64,000 nucleotides of DNA from Parasponia andersonii. Lineage: Eukaryota > Streptophyta > Magnoliopsida > Rosales > Cannabaceae. The notes beneath the pieces are model-generated. The model saw only the letters and a list, made by a program, of their open reading frames with translations, searched no databases and was not told the origin of the DNA. Shown in pieces: positions 48,340 to 60,100 of the stretch. How positions within the stretch are numbered: position 1 is the stretch's first letter; each line of letters starts with the position of its first letter. The DNA is taken from assembly GCA_002914805.1 (NCBI GenBank), contig JXTB01000049.1, positions 91,439-155,438 of the forward strand, in the 5' to 3' direction. A program made the translations under genes and the position numbers.

Positions 48340-50390
48340 TTCCTAAGATTTCGTCTCTCAACCTGTTAAAATGTGAATTTCAAATATTTCAGCAGGTGGA
48401 ACAAGTTTGGATAAGCTAGTAATACAAGCTACGTTATGGTAGGTCAGTTTAGATGCTTTGTTCATATATTTAACCTTCTTTAATGAAGGCATGGCTGCCT
48501 TCTATGCCTATTCTTTTTCTTCTTCTTCTTCGTATTGCCCCTTTTTGTGCTGAGAAAAAATGGGTTTTGGGTTGTCAAAGCTGCATTCTATTCCATGGAA
48601 CATAAGAATTGAGATCTATAGGGGGCATAGGTATGAGAGGCAAGATTTATTCTGTGTTACAGGTAACATCGAAATGAGTTGCTTTTGTACTTTGTACAAC
48701 TCAAAACAGTGTAAATTTACCGTTAATTTAAGCTAGACTTTCGTAGATTTTGACATCTAAACTCAGTGAAAACAAAATCCATTCCTTTTGTCTAACCAAT
48801 AGTCTGCTCTAATAATTGGCAGAAAAAAGTCTGCAGCCTGAGTGAAGCATGACCCCCTCGCATGACGGCACTAAACTGCTCAAAAAGATTTACCTCAGGC
48901 TGAGGAGACTAAAAATTCGAACTTGCATATGTTGCTGTTTGGTTAGAAATCAAAATGTTGCTTTCTTTCTCTCTTGTATTTTTTTGTTTCTTTGCTGTTC
49001 GTTTAGAAAGCAAAAAAGTAAACAAAATGTTTGGTTTGCTGGTTAGTGTTCTCATTAAGCGATGAATAGATGGGGGGAGTAGGGACAAAGTAGAAGATGC
49101 AACTACAATGTCATGCTTAAAGCGGGTAGATTTTAATAGTGTTCCTTTTTTTTTTCCTTAAAAAAAAAAAAAACCAGATATCAACATTTGAATGCTGGCT
49201 TTATGATGGGGTATCTCTCTCGGTAGATAGTATATTTCATCATGATCGTCACCTTAAAAAAAAAAAAAAAAAAAAAAAAAGAAGAAAGAAAGTCATAATG
49301 AACTCTTAGCTCTTTGCCTCTTTGTAAATTGCAAAAACTTCTGTATTTTAAAATACATTTTTGTTACTCTCAATTTCTTTCCTTTTTTACCATTTGAAAT
49401 AAAATATATCACTTAAGTGGTCTTTCTTTTTTCCAGCCAAAAAAAGTGGTTATTTCATTTTATTTATTTTTTGGCGTATGCATGAGAGACTATAATATTA
49501 AACTAATATATAACAAAAATAAAAATTAAAACTAACTTAACGTGTTCTGCTGACCTGGATAATTAGTGGCGGGCAACGTGCATGAACTCCTTTCCTTAGG
49601 AAAGAGAAGGGAGAAAAGAGAAACAAACGCCTGAGGCCATGCGAGGCCTTATATTCCATCCTTTTTTCTCTCTATTTTTCTACTTTGTTTCTTCTGTTGC
49701 TGGGTTTTTTTCTCTCCTTTTTCTCCTTTTTCTTCCTTTTTTTTCTTCAAAAAAAAATTCTTAACTTATTCTGATTTCTATGTTAGAGGGGCTTCAATGC
49801 AAAAAAGAGATTGTTGATCGTTGATTTTCAGAAGGTGGGTTTTGGCTCCTAATCAGATTTTCGGGAAACGTTTATTTTATTTTACATGTAAGTCTCTCAA
49901 TTTTTCTGTGTGAAGAAACTGATAATGTGTTCTAAGTATTGCTTGATCATATGACTATTTTTGTTCAGAATTCTTTAAAATGAACATATTTCAATTGAAT
50001 TACATAAAGGTGTTTAATAATGGTTATGAGAGATTCAAGCATTTGTTAAAATGAATTAGATTACTCAAAATATTTAGATCTTCAATATAATCTCCTTGAT
50101 TCTAGTTGCAATTTGGTTATTCATTTAGCTCAATATTCATATAAGTAAATCCATTTAGAAGAAAACTTAGAATTTCAGTGGAAAAATATGGCTTCGTTGG
50201 CTTGGATAAGACAATTATAACTGCTAGATTTAGGCAGCTAATTTTAAATTTTAAAACCAAACTTCTGATAATGCTACAGTTTGAATCCTCTTAACCGAGA
50301 TTCTAAGATGTCCAATGAAGAAAATTGATGCCAATTTTCCTTTTAATTGTAACTTTCTTTTTCTTCGTTCATTTTATTTTTTTCGCAGCA
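48340..50390. other. Intergenic region and probable 5' UTR of the next gene
   Basis: Poly-A runs at 49159-49173 and 49257-49280. From about 49640 pyrimidine-rich leader-like sequence (TTTTTTCTCTCTATTTTTC). A plausible 5' UTR intron starts near 49888 (ATGTAAGTC) and ends TTTTTCGCAG near 50389. No other coding. Confidence 0.45.
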
Positions 50391-50429
50391 TGAATTCTGG
50401 AGTCTAAATCAAGCAACATATCTTTAGAT

Positions 50430-52043
50430 ATGGACTCTGGACATGATACTGAAACTAATGGTGATTTGAGAAAAGACTCTTCCACCTCAACTACTGTTGA
50501 AGGTGTTGATTCTGATACAACAGAGCAACAACTAAACCGCCGTGCCTCATCGAGATCATCGTCGTCGTCGTCATCTGAATCTTCTTCTGAAAACTGTTTC
50601 CAACTCAGTGAAAACGAAACCCCCACATCCCCCTTAGGCTCTATTGTCTCCCAAACAGATGATGAAGACAGTGACTCAACATCTTTGAAGTCTGAACCAA
50701 ATCAGGCAATCCAAAATATAGGAGATGGAAATATGAGCAGAAAAAGCTGTGATTCGAGTACAATTCCCGCTACAATTTCTATTGAAGCTGAAGTTTCACC
50801 ACCTGTGTCTCAATGTTCCTCTAAAGTCACCTTCAAAATCACTGAAACTGAAGGGGAACGCGAGGATACTCAAATGGCGCCAAAACCTGACGAGATTCGA
50901 GTCATCTCTAGGCCTACCACTCAGCAGCGGAGTCATGAACTGGCGAGATCTCCACCAAAACCGGGCAGTAACGGTTCAACAACACAGTTTCCTCCAACTC
51001 AGGTGATGGAGAGGCCTGCAGATAGTAATTCCTCTGGATATAGGATTCCATCCTATGTCTTTGCTAGAACGAAATCGACAGCTCCAATGGAGTGGAGTAC
51101 CACTTCCAATGAATCCCTTTTCAGCATTCACATGGGGAACATGAGTTTTAATAGAGACCAATTGCTTTGGTTAGGTAAATCAGGAGAGCTGGGGAAGCCT
51201 GGTGACTTATCCATGTCTGGTCCATTAATGGACGTGTCAAGTTACCAACCCCCATTGAGTAATAACAGTAATAGACCAGCTCAGATTGGTCAAAACAGTT
51301 CTCAAGTCAATGAAGCAAAAGCTGCAGAAACAATGAGGGAAGTCATAAGGGAAAGTGCTGATAATAGGGATAGAGAGGATGATGCATCATCTCCTGTCAA
51401 GGAAGGATATCCGTCATCCAGGATTTCTCGCCATGCGGATGACAGCACAAAATCTTTTGCATTTCCCATGTAAGCTTTTTTCGATTTGTCGTTTCTGCTT
51501 ATAATCAAAATTGTTTAACATTTACTCTTAGAAACCTCTTGTTTTTTTACTTCTCCAATATTGTTGCATAGTATTTTAAGACACTCAGGTTTGATGGCAT
51601 GGGAAGTTGCATAATTAATCATGGACATAAGAGGATAATGCAGGGCACATACAAGCCGACAAATTTGAATTACATAAACTTTGATTAGATTTCTTAGATC
51701 TGATGGATATATAGTTTTCTGCTTATGGCCATTAAAGGACTTGTGCTTTTTTAAATCATCAACTTGCATATTCTAATGAACCTGAGTCTGTATTGACTTT
51801 TTTTTCATTGTGATTGAATGCTACATATGAGCAAAACAACTGAGTCTATTTCTCGCTAAATTAAGATTGACAGGAGAAAGTGTGTCACTGAAGGCAGGAG
51901 GAGGAAAGCAAGCGCAGCATTCACGGCGAGGGACGCCTAAAGCAACACCAGTTGCAGCTGGTACCCCTAGAGCAAACCGACTGTTTGATCAGCAGAGCAA
52001 ATGGTTATCTTGCTTCTCTTGTTTTCGTCCATTCTGTTCTTGA
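50430..52043 (+). CDS. Serine-rich plant protein of unknown function with Cys-rich C-terminus
   Basis: Two exons, 50430-51469 and 51866-52043; GT-AG splicing joins FAFP to ILTGESVSLK in frame, giving 405 residues. The N-terminal 100 residues are acidic and Ser-rich (a run of SSSSSSSESSSEN). A more conserved middle (residues about 205-260: YRIPSYVFARTKSTAPMEWS, ESLFSIHMGNMSF, LLWLGKSGELGKPGDL) is followed by a polar helix (AKAAETMREVIRESADN). The tail is basic (RRGTPKATPVAAGTPRAN), ending WLSCFSCFRPFCS with three Cys that could be S-acylated. No known catalytic domain, signal peptide or membrane segment. I know such proteins as conserved in land plants, sometimes labelled SEG2-like or adhesin-like, but cannot give a function. 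Confidence 0.85.
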
Positions 52044-52044
52044 A

Positions 52045-52481
52045 AAAAAAAAAAAAAAAGAACTCTTATCTTTGAGATCCCAGGAGAGTTGTGTATAATA
52101 GTAACTTAGCATACATAGTTGTCAGACACCTCAAGTTACGTTATTGCAAATTGTTAGTTTGTAGCTCATGTGTTATCCAAAAAGGCAACATGGAATTCTT
52201 TCCACCTTATTCATGTAATGAAATTCAGATATTCCTTTGTTTATTTGATTATTCATCTGGTGTTGTAAATAAAGGAATCATATTGTTATTGTAGTGCTGA
52301 CAGACACAAACTTATCAGAATTGAATGTTCTATTGAAGTTCACATTGATTATCAAGTAATTCTTGCTTTCTTCCCCCACATAAAGCAAAATTCTTCAGTA
52401 TCAAATTTCAATCATAATACAATGAGTATTAGTTATGTACATTGTATTGTGCTATTGAGTGGTTAATAACATAGTTTTTTT

Positions 52482-52520
<39 letters not shown>

Positions 52521-52600
52521 TGGGGGTGTGTGTAGGGAAAATATAATATGAACATAGTTATGTGCATTTTATTCAATTAGAAATTGGTAATTAATTGTCA
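52045..52600. other. 3' region with T/G homopolymer pair
   Basis: No gene. Probable 3' UTR of the preceding gene up to about 52290. T16 (52476-52491) is followed at once by G29 (52492-52520) and a GT tail. Confidence 0.6.
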
Positions 52601-52604
52601 CTAT

Positions 52605-53018
52605 AAAGAAATATAATTTTTCCAACTGAGATTTTGGCAATTAATTGTCACTTCATTAGGGATAAACAAATTAGTGTCCATAACTTAATTCAACCATATT
52701 TCCTTACGGAGTTGGATGCTAGTCTGGTTATTCATTTGATTCGTAACCCCTCCTTCATCTTGATAGAGAGTAGTATTATTTTTTATATCTTACATCTTTT
52801 GTCTTTGTTGGGTAATGTTATAGCTACATTTCTTTCCTCGCCGAAGAAATAAGGTATCTCATACCTTGGCTCGTTTTGCTTTTATTAATTTTTCTGAATG
52901 TGTCAATTTTAATGATGTTTTAGATTGTATTTCAGATGCTGTTTTAGAGGACTTATCCTCCTTATCTTAAATAAATGTCCTCTTTCGTATTAAAAAAAAA
53001 AAAGGAAAAAAAAAAGCA
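52605..53018 (+). mobile_element. LINE 3' fragment (RNase H end and poly-A)
   Basis: Plus-strand text gives ELDASLVIHLIRNPSF, and after one shift RRRNKVSHTLARFAF and VLDCISDAVLEDLSS with TAA at about 52970. This is the C-terminal pattern of the RNase H domain in plant LINEs. It is followed by an AATGTCCTCTTTCGTATT tail and poly-A at 52990-53018, as is normal at a LINE 3' end. Everything upstream is lost. Confidence 0.7.
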
Positions 53019-53019
53019 C

Positions 53020-53950
53020 TTATGCATTGTTTAATAAATTGTAGTAAATTATGCTGTACAAGTTATAATTATTGGCTGGTAATAGTTACATAGTACATTT
53101 GATTTGATTTGATAATATGTTCTCATTCCGTGTATCTTTTTATTTTGTTCAAATAAACACAAATAGCACCAAATAAGCACTATCTATTCGAGTTTCCATT
53201 TCCGATCTCTTATTTCCACTACGACATCGCATTAAGCATAATTTTTATTCTTCGATTTTAGTTTATCCAGATTACAGAGAAAAGTAGATAGAAAAATTAC
53301 ACAGTTGGTTATCAAAAGACAATTAATTTTCTTTCAATTCTAACGATAATTTAGTAAAGATGATAATCACATTATTGTATAATCCTCCATCCCTCAATTT
53401 TTTTTAATCCATAAAACATAATGCTTTCTATATAATAATTGAGAAACGAAAACCATATCATAAACATTTTTGATAATTACTTAAAAAAGAAGTAGAAAAA
53501 TATTTAAAAATTTCCCATTCAAATATTCTATATATTATTATTATTATTCACTAATCTGATTTCTACTTTCACATTAGAAGATGTATTTTATAAAGCAAAT
53601 GTGGTATAATTAGTTTTTTATTTTTCTGTTTTATGATATCTATTGTCATATCTAATGCCTATTAATGTATATATTGTTTTCAAGTTTTTTATTACTTTGG
53701 CATATCTCATAAGGGACTCGATTGGAACATGATGTAAATGTAGGACCATTTCTTACTTTTCTAGTCCGAGTAATTCGTACTGAGGAGTGGAAGACTGATA
53801 GGCTAATAATGAGAGAATTTAAAAAAAGTAAAAAGATTTTGAAAATTACAACGAAAGTTGTTCATGTCACAAGAAATCTCTGTAGTTTCAATTAGATGTC
53901 AATTTTCTAGAGTTTCATCAAACTCTCAAGGAGACGAATATTCAAATGAC
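53020..53950. other. AT-rich intergenic region
   Basis: Nothing recognisable as coding or as a known repeat. Confidence 0.4.
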
Positions 53951-53959
53951 TATAATTAT

Positions 53960-54620
53960 TTGATCAAATGAATTTGGATTGCATGTTATAATTGCTTGAT
54001 TCACGGGTCTACATTATGTACTTGAAATAATTAGTTTGGTGGATTAACATGATTGATATATTGGATTAGTTTGCTTTGATTAAATTGTTTGTTTGAGTGG
54101 TTTGGATTTGGTGAAATATTTGATTATATTTTAATTATCTTGATTGATTCAATTGTTTAGTTTGAGCTTTTGAAATTTTTTGGAGTGGTTTATTTGCTAT
54201 TCAATTGGCTTGAATTATTTAGAATGACTTATTTAGTATTTGACTAGCATGAATTATTTGGTTTGATTGGAGTAACTTATTTACTGCTTGAATTGACTGA
54301 CTTGAATTCAGTGACTTGCTTGGATTGACTCGTTTAATATATGGTGTACTTGAATTATTTGAATTATTTGTCTTTTGAAGATTTTTGATTGGAATGATTT
54401 TCTTTATGATGACTTATTTGGATTGTCCTGAATAATTAATTTTATTGGTGTAGTTGAATTGATTGACTTGGATTGTATACGCATGGTTGATATATAAATT
54501 GTCTAATGTAACTGAAACGATTAGTTTGATTTCTTTGGATTAGTTGAAACACTTATTAGATTGTTTTACTCATTTGAATTGCTTAAGTAACTAACATGAT
54601 TGAATTAATTGTGTTTTAGT
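53960..54620. repeat. Degenerate TTGAATTG/TTGATTTG minisatellite
   Basis: Roughly 650 bases built from variants of GACTTGAATTATTTGGTTTGATTGG with units of about 20-35 bases; strand-asymmetric (G and T rich on plus, few C). Confidence 0.6.
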
Positions 54621-54749
54621 GATTATGTTATATACAGTATCCTAATATATTTCTCCTACTATTGTATATTTCTCCTACTATTGTTTCCTTTCAGTCAAAA
54701 TTCTTACTACGACAAAGAGCGATAAGACATAATATAATATTCAGAGAAA

Positions 54750-55145
54750 ATAAAAAAGCTCTTTCCAATGAGTGCTCGTTATAAATCCTCTTGGTAAAAA
54801 AAATATAGCTAGGAGCTGCCTTCTTCAATAAGTGCATTTTAATCCTCTTGATACGAAGAATGATCACTGTCAAGAGCTTTAATTATTTTCCGTTCCAAAC
54901 GAGTTATGAGAGCTACCTTCTCTAATAAGTGCTTTGAAATCCTCTCCACCTAGAGAACGATAATTGTTGAGAGCTCTAATTCCTCCCGGTTCCAAACGAG
55001 TTCCGAGAGCTGCCCTCTCTAATGAATGCTTTTAAATCCTCTTAACAAAGTGTGTATAGAAGATAGCTAAGAGCTCTAATTCTTCTCTATTCCTAATGAG
55101 TTTTGAGAACTCCAATTCCTTCCTATTCCAAATGCGTTTCAAAAG
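54750..55145. repeat. ~108-bp tandem repeat, about four units
   Basis: Each unit carries GAGCTCTAATTCCTCCCGGTT, CCAAACGAGTT(C/A)(C/T)GAGAGCT(G/A)CC, TCTAATAAGTGCTTT and AAATCCTCTT in that order. Copies begin near 54752, 54857, 54970 and 55072; the first and last are partial. Confidence 0.75.
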
Positions 55146-55149
55146 CCAT

Positions 55150-56680
55150 AAAAGTAATGGCAACCTAATTTTATCTTTTACAAGTTTGATTTTCAAATTT
55201 AATTGCTTTATATTGATTTGTTATCTAGCAAGAAAATACAAAAAAGGTATTATGAAAGCGAGCAAAGGCTTGAATTTAACTACTCCTCAAGTCTGAGTAA
55301 ACTCGTATTGAGTAATTGGGGGATGAATTTGGGATAAAATTTGTACGACTCATTTTAAGGCCAATATGTAGCTTACAAAAGGTAACTATACTTTTATGGG
55401 TCCCTTATTTCAAAAAAGAGGTAACTATTATTTACGATTATCAAGTAATTTAATTTAAAATCAGGTATTATCTAATAAGTATCTTAATATGATTAAGTTA
55501 TCTAAAAAATAATTATTAATTATCTAATTAATAGAAATTCTTATTTATTAAATATCTCTTATTTTCATATAAATACATAGTATTCTTCTTCATTCTATAT
55601 ATTTTTTCTATTCTATTATCTCTACATATGACCTTTATTGACTTTTTGCTTTTTGCAGAGAAATCAGAACTATATTAAGTTTGATTCTTGTAAAGAGATA
55701 TATAGGCAACTCTTACGAGCACAATCCAAAAAACTAATATATATATATTTTTTTGATATAAGATTATAAGTAGTCATAGACCTTCTATAAATTCAATTGT
55801 AGAATTTGAAATCTACACATTTGCTTAGGGTACTAATGATTGGTTTGAAACCAAATAAGTTCAAGTCTATTTGGACGGTATACAAATTTAGAAGAAACTA
55901 AACCAGCCTGAACTAGTTTGATCGTTTGAAAGCTATATATTTGATAATTTTGGGCATCGTAATGTAAACATATATAATATATATGTTATTGTTTTCTCTT
56001 AACCTACCTAAACTTAGAACACTCTCAAAAGTATAAGAATATTAAAATTATAATCCAATTCATTTTTTTTGGTCGAGGGAAATAATCTAATTCAAATTTA
56101 TACAAACAATAATCATTACAATCAAAATAACTAAGTTGATAAGGATAATCATATTCTTATAATCAATTCCATACCTAAGAATATTTAAAAAAAAAGATCT
56201 CGGCAATTCTCTCGGTATAATTTGAGTCTTACTCCTATATATGGCTATTAGATTGACACTTTTTTTTTGGAGAAATTTATGTATAGTACTTGTTTTTTTT
56301 TTAAAAATTTTATTCACAAATATTATTTTTAAATTTCAAAAATACTCATTTTTATAATCCACATTTCATATAAAAAATATGAGTGCTACATATTTATAAT
56401 GTAAATTTTATCCACGAATAAAATATGAATGATATACATTTTAAAATATGTGCTAATTTTTAGTGTAATTTATATTCCTGAAATGTAGACTACGGTATAT
56501 ATTTAATACATAAAATGTATATCACGGTATATATTGCATGTGTAAAATAGTGGTGATTTATATTTATCTAAAAAAGGTATAAAAACGGTATTTATGAAAT
56601 CAAAACAAAAATCGGTATTTATGAAAATATAGTTTTAAAAACGGGTATTTATAAACTTTTCTTTTTTTTTTGGGGGGGGG
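55150..56680. other. AT-rich intergenic region, possible MITE
   Basis: No gene. 56270-56665 has several copies of CGGTAT(A/T)TAT(G/T) and AAAAACGG(G)TATTTAT and may be a small degraded transposon. Ends in T10 and G10 near 56664-56683. Confidence 0.4.
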
Positions 56681-56812
56681 GGAGAGATAACAGACGGAGG
56701 ACGGCCATTAGGGCTTGGCCCATTAAAAAAAGGTCAAAAAAAAAAAACAAAAAAACAAAATTGATGAAAGGGGCATAAGGGTAATTGCGAAAGAATGCCA
56801 GAAAAGAATACA

Positions 56813-56822
56813 TTGGGCGCCA
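56813..56822. promoter_or_regulatory. E2F-like site 1 upstream of RPA70
   Basis: TTGGGCGCCA, about 370 bases before the RPA70 ATG. It matches the TTSSCGSS-type consensus of plant E2F factors closely. Confidence 0.5.
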
Positions 56823-56872
56823 CAGAGAGACGAAAATAAAAAAGCCGCTAAAAAAAAATTTGTTTTCAGAAA

Positions 56873-56884
56873 TTTGGCGCCAAA
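56873..56884. promoter_or_regulatory. Palindromic E2F site upstream of RPA70
   Basis: TTTGGCGCCAAA, a perfect palindrome and the best-known E2F/DP binding form, 305 bases before the start codon. E2F control of replication genes, RPA included, is established in plants; occupancy here is inference. Confidence 0.7.
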
Positions 56885-57105
56885 AAGTACAAAAAAAATA
56901 AAAAAAAAAAGAGGAAAGAAAAAAAAATATATTTTTGAAAAATGAAAAGAGTTGCGCTCGCCCAAACCAAAACCCAAAACTTCCCGCCTTCTAGTTCTCC
57001 ACCCACCTATTTACAAAACCCACTTCTCATTTCCCAGATCCCATTCTTTCTTTCTCTCTCTACTTCCATTTTACCCTCTTCTTGCTCTTTTTTTTTTTTT
57101 TTCTT

Positions 57106-57108
57106 TTC

Positions 57109-57138
<30 letters not shown>
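57106..57138. repeat. (GA)n in the RPA70 5' UTR
   Basis: About 14 GA units starting after a pyrimidine tract, 50-80 bases before the RPA70 ATG. Such CT/GA leaders are common in plant promoters. Confidence 0.85.
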
Positions 57139-57142
<4 letters not shown>

Positions 57143-57188
57143 AGGAGAACCAGAGAGAGAGTAGCAGTAGTCGTAGTGGTAGACTACA

Positions 57189-60100
57189 ATGGCAATGAGA
57201 ACAGTGAGCCCAGATGCCATTTCGACCATACTGGCCAACCCTTCACCGGACACCTCCACCGAGATGCCGGAGATCGTTGTCCAGGTCCTTGATCTCACCT
57301 CCAAGGGCAACCGATACATGTGAGTTTCATTTACGAATCGTTATTTTGTGGTAGAGGTTTAGCCCATGAACTGGATCTGTTTAATAATCTGGGTGCTTTT
57401 TCATTACTGTTTGGTGCGTATTATTTTCGCTTATCAATTACCGTTCTTTATGATTTTCCAATCTCACTACTTGCTCAAATATTTTAGTTCTTTTTTTAAA
57501 AAAAAAAGGAAAAAAAGAAATGAAACAGAGAAAATTTGTGGGTTTTCTTTCTAACAACCTGAAATGAGTAGATCAGTTTAGTTAGACCTTGGGATGTGAG
57601 TTGAATCCATTGGGTACGTACCTTTTTTTATTAAAAAGAAAAATATTGAAGTTTAAAAGGCAGAGTTTCAGCAAGGAGACTGAGCTGAGCTTTCATTGCT
57701 GTATTGGTCAATGAGTTTTGAAGTTCTCCACTTTGAATGTGACGTCTATCTGTGAGACTTTTCTTGTAGGTTTACTGCGAGTGATGGGAAAAAGAAGCTA
57801 AAAGGAATTCTCCCATCGCACCTGACTCCTCAGGTTATCTCAGGAGACATTCAGGATCTGGGTCTTATTCGCATTCTTGATTATTCGCTGAATGACATCC
57901 CAAGCAAGTCCGAAAAGTGAGTAATGGTTCCAATGGTTTTGTGTAATAAGTATGACTCCCTTTTGTAAGTGTTCACATTGTAATTTGCTTGTGGTGATTG
58001 TTCAACTATTTACAGGTATGTCATTGTTACAAAGTGTGAGACGGTCTCTCCCGCGCTCGAAATGGAGATTAAGACCGAGGTCTTAAGTGAGGAAATTGGC
58101 ATTCTCCTGAAACCTAAGCAAGAGTTTGCAATAAAGAATGAGGAGAAAAGGGAGGATGCTGGCATTTTCTTAAAGCCAAAGCAGGAAATCATTGCTAAAT
58201 CCGCTGCTCAAATCGTTCATGAGCAGCATGGAAAGTGAGTATTTTGTACTCACCCACGTGAAATTTTAAAGTGGACTTATACTATTTCACCGAAATTATG
58301 TTTAAATTTCTGTCGACTAATCTTTTTTTTTTTTTTTTGGTTGTAAATTTCAGTATGGCCCCAGCTGGACGAATGGCCATGACACGCAGAGTTCATCCTC
58401 TTGTTTCTTTGAATCCTTATCAAGGAAGTTGGACAATCAAGGTCCGTGTTACAAATAAGGGAACCATGCGTACATATAAGAATGCGAGAGGTGAAGGATG
58501 CGTTTTTAATGTGGAGTTGACAGATGAAGATGTAAGTTAAAAACTTGTTTGTCTAGTTACCTGCCCAAAGTAATATAACTTGTCCAGTATTTGATTCTGA
58601 CTTTTGTGTTAATTTTTACAGGGAACCCAAATTCAAGCAACTATGTTTAATGAAGCTGCAAGAAAGTTCTATGACAAGTTTCAATTGGGGAAGGTGTACT
58701 ATATTTCAAAGGGAACTCTGAGAGTTGCTAACAAGCAGTTTAAGACAGTGCAAAATGATTATGAAATGACTTTGAATGAGAATTCTGAAGTGGAAGAAGT
58801 AAGTAATGAAGCAGCTTTTGTTCCTGAAACAAAATATAACTTTGTCCCAATTGAAATGTTGGGTCCATATGTTAATGGGAAGGAGCTTGTTGGTAAGAAT
58901 CCTTTCCCGGAATCCTTTCAACTCTGTAAATTTTTTCAGTTTTTGTAATGATCGTTTTTGTTCCATGTTTGAAGATGTTATTGGGGTTGTTCAAAGTGTT
59001 TCTCCTACAATGAGCATCAGACGGAAGAGCAACAATGAGAGTGTTCCAAAGCGTGATATAACAATTGCTGATGAGAGGTGAGTGTATATACCTTCTCTGA
59101 ACGCCATTTATTGCTGTTTTATCTATTAAGGTCTTTTACATTATGGTCATTTGAATTGCAGCAAAAAGACAGTTGTGGTTTCTTTGTGGAATGAGCTTGC
59201 AACGACTGTAGGCCAGGAATTGCTGGATATTGCTGATCAATCTCCTGTGGTTGCTATTAAGTCTCTTAGAGTTGGAGATTTTCAAGGTAGCTAAAAGTCT
59301 TTAAGATGATTTTTTGAGTGCATGTTTGTTCAGAAGTAAGACAGATCGACGGTCCCTACTCTTATGTGTCATTTTACTAATTGTTGTAGGTCTATCTATG
59401 TCAACACTAAGCAGGAGCATGCTAATGGTAAATCCAGACATACCTGAAGCCAAGAAACTGAGATCTTGGTAAGTTATTGTCAGAGCTAGTTGTTTTCTTC
59501 TCTTGTCCTTCTGTATCCAGTTATTTAAATGTATTCTTAATTTATTTGCAGGTATGATTCAGAAGGTAAAGGGACCTTGATGGCTTCTGTTAGCACCAGT
59601 ATGAGCCCATCAGCCAGGAACGGAGCAAGATCCATGTACTCTGACCGAGTCTCCCTCTCACATATAACAGGAAACGCATCCTTGGGCGAGGATAAGGTAT
59701 TATATTATCAGCTCTTACCACAAAAGATATAGTTCTTAGTTAAATAAGCTTTTGAAAATGGTTTATCTAAATGTGAAGAAATTTCTGTGTTCTGCACTGT
59801 TGAAATAGGATAATGACTTGGTTAATTTTATGTATAATGACATTGATTTGTCCGTTTTTGCAGCCTGTATTTTTCAGCTTCAAAGCATATATAAGTTCTA
59901 TCAGGTCTGATCAGACAATGTGGTATCGGGCTTGCAAAACTTGTAACAAGAAAGTCACAGAGGCTATTGGTTCTGGTTACTGGTGTGAAGGATGCCAGAA
60001 GAATGATGACGAGTGCAGCTTAAGGCATGACTTCCTGAACCTCTTCTTATCACTATTTTCTGCTTGAGCTTTATAGTGACTCCTGAATCTCTGATGTCAT

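Noticed and set aside
50369..50626. Minus-strand ORF with an Asp-rich run (DDDDDDLDE)
   Set aside because: The run is just the reverse reading of the poly-Ser codons in the plus-strand gene.
56723..57292. ORFs around the RPA70 start in other frames
   Set aside because: Homopolymer and GA-repeat shadows; the spliced RPA70 frame explains the region.
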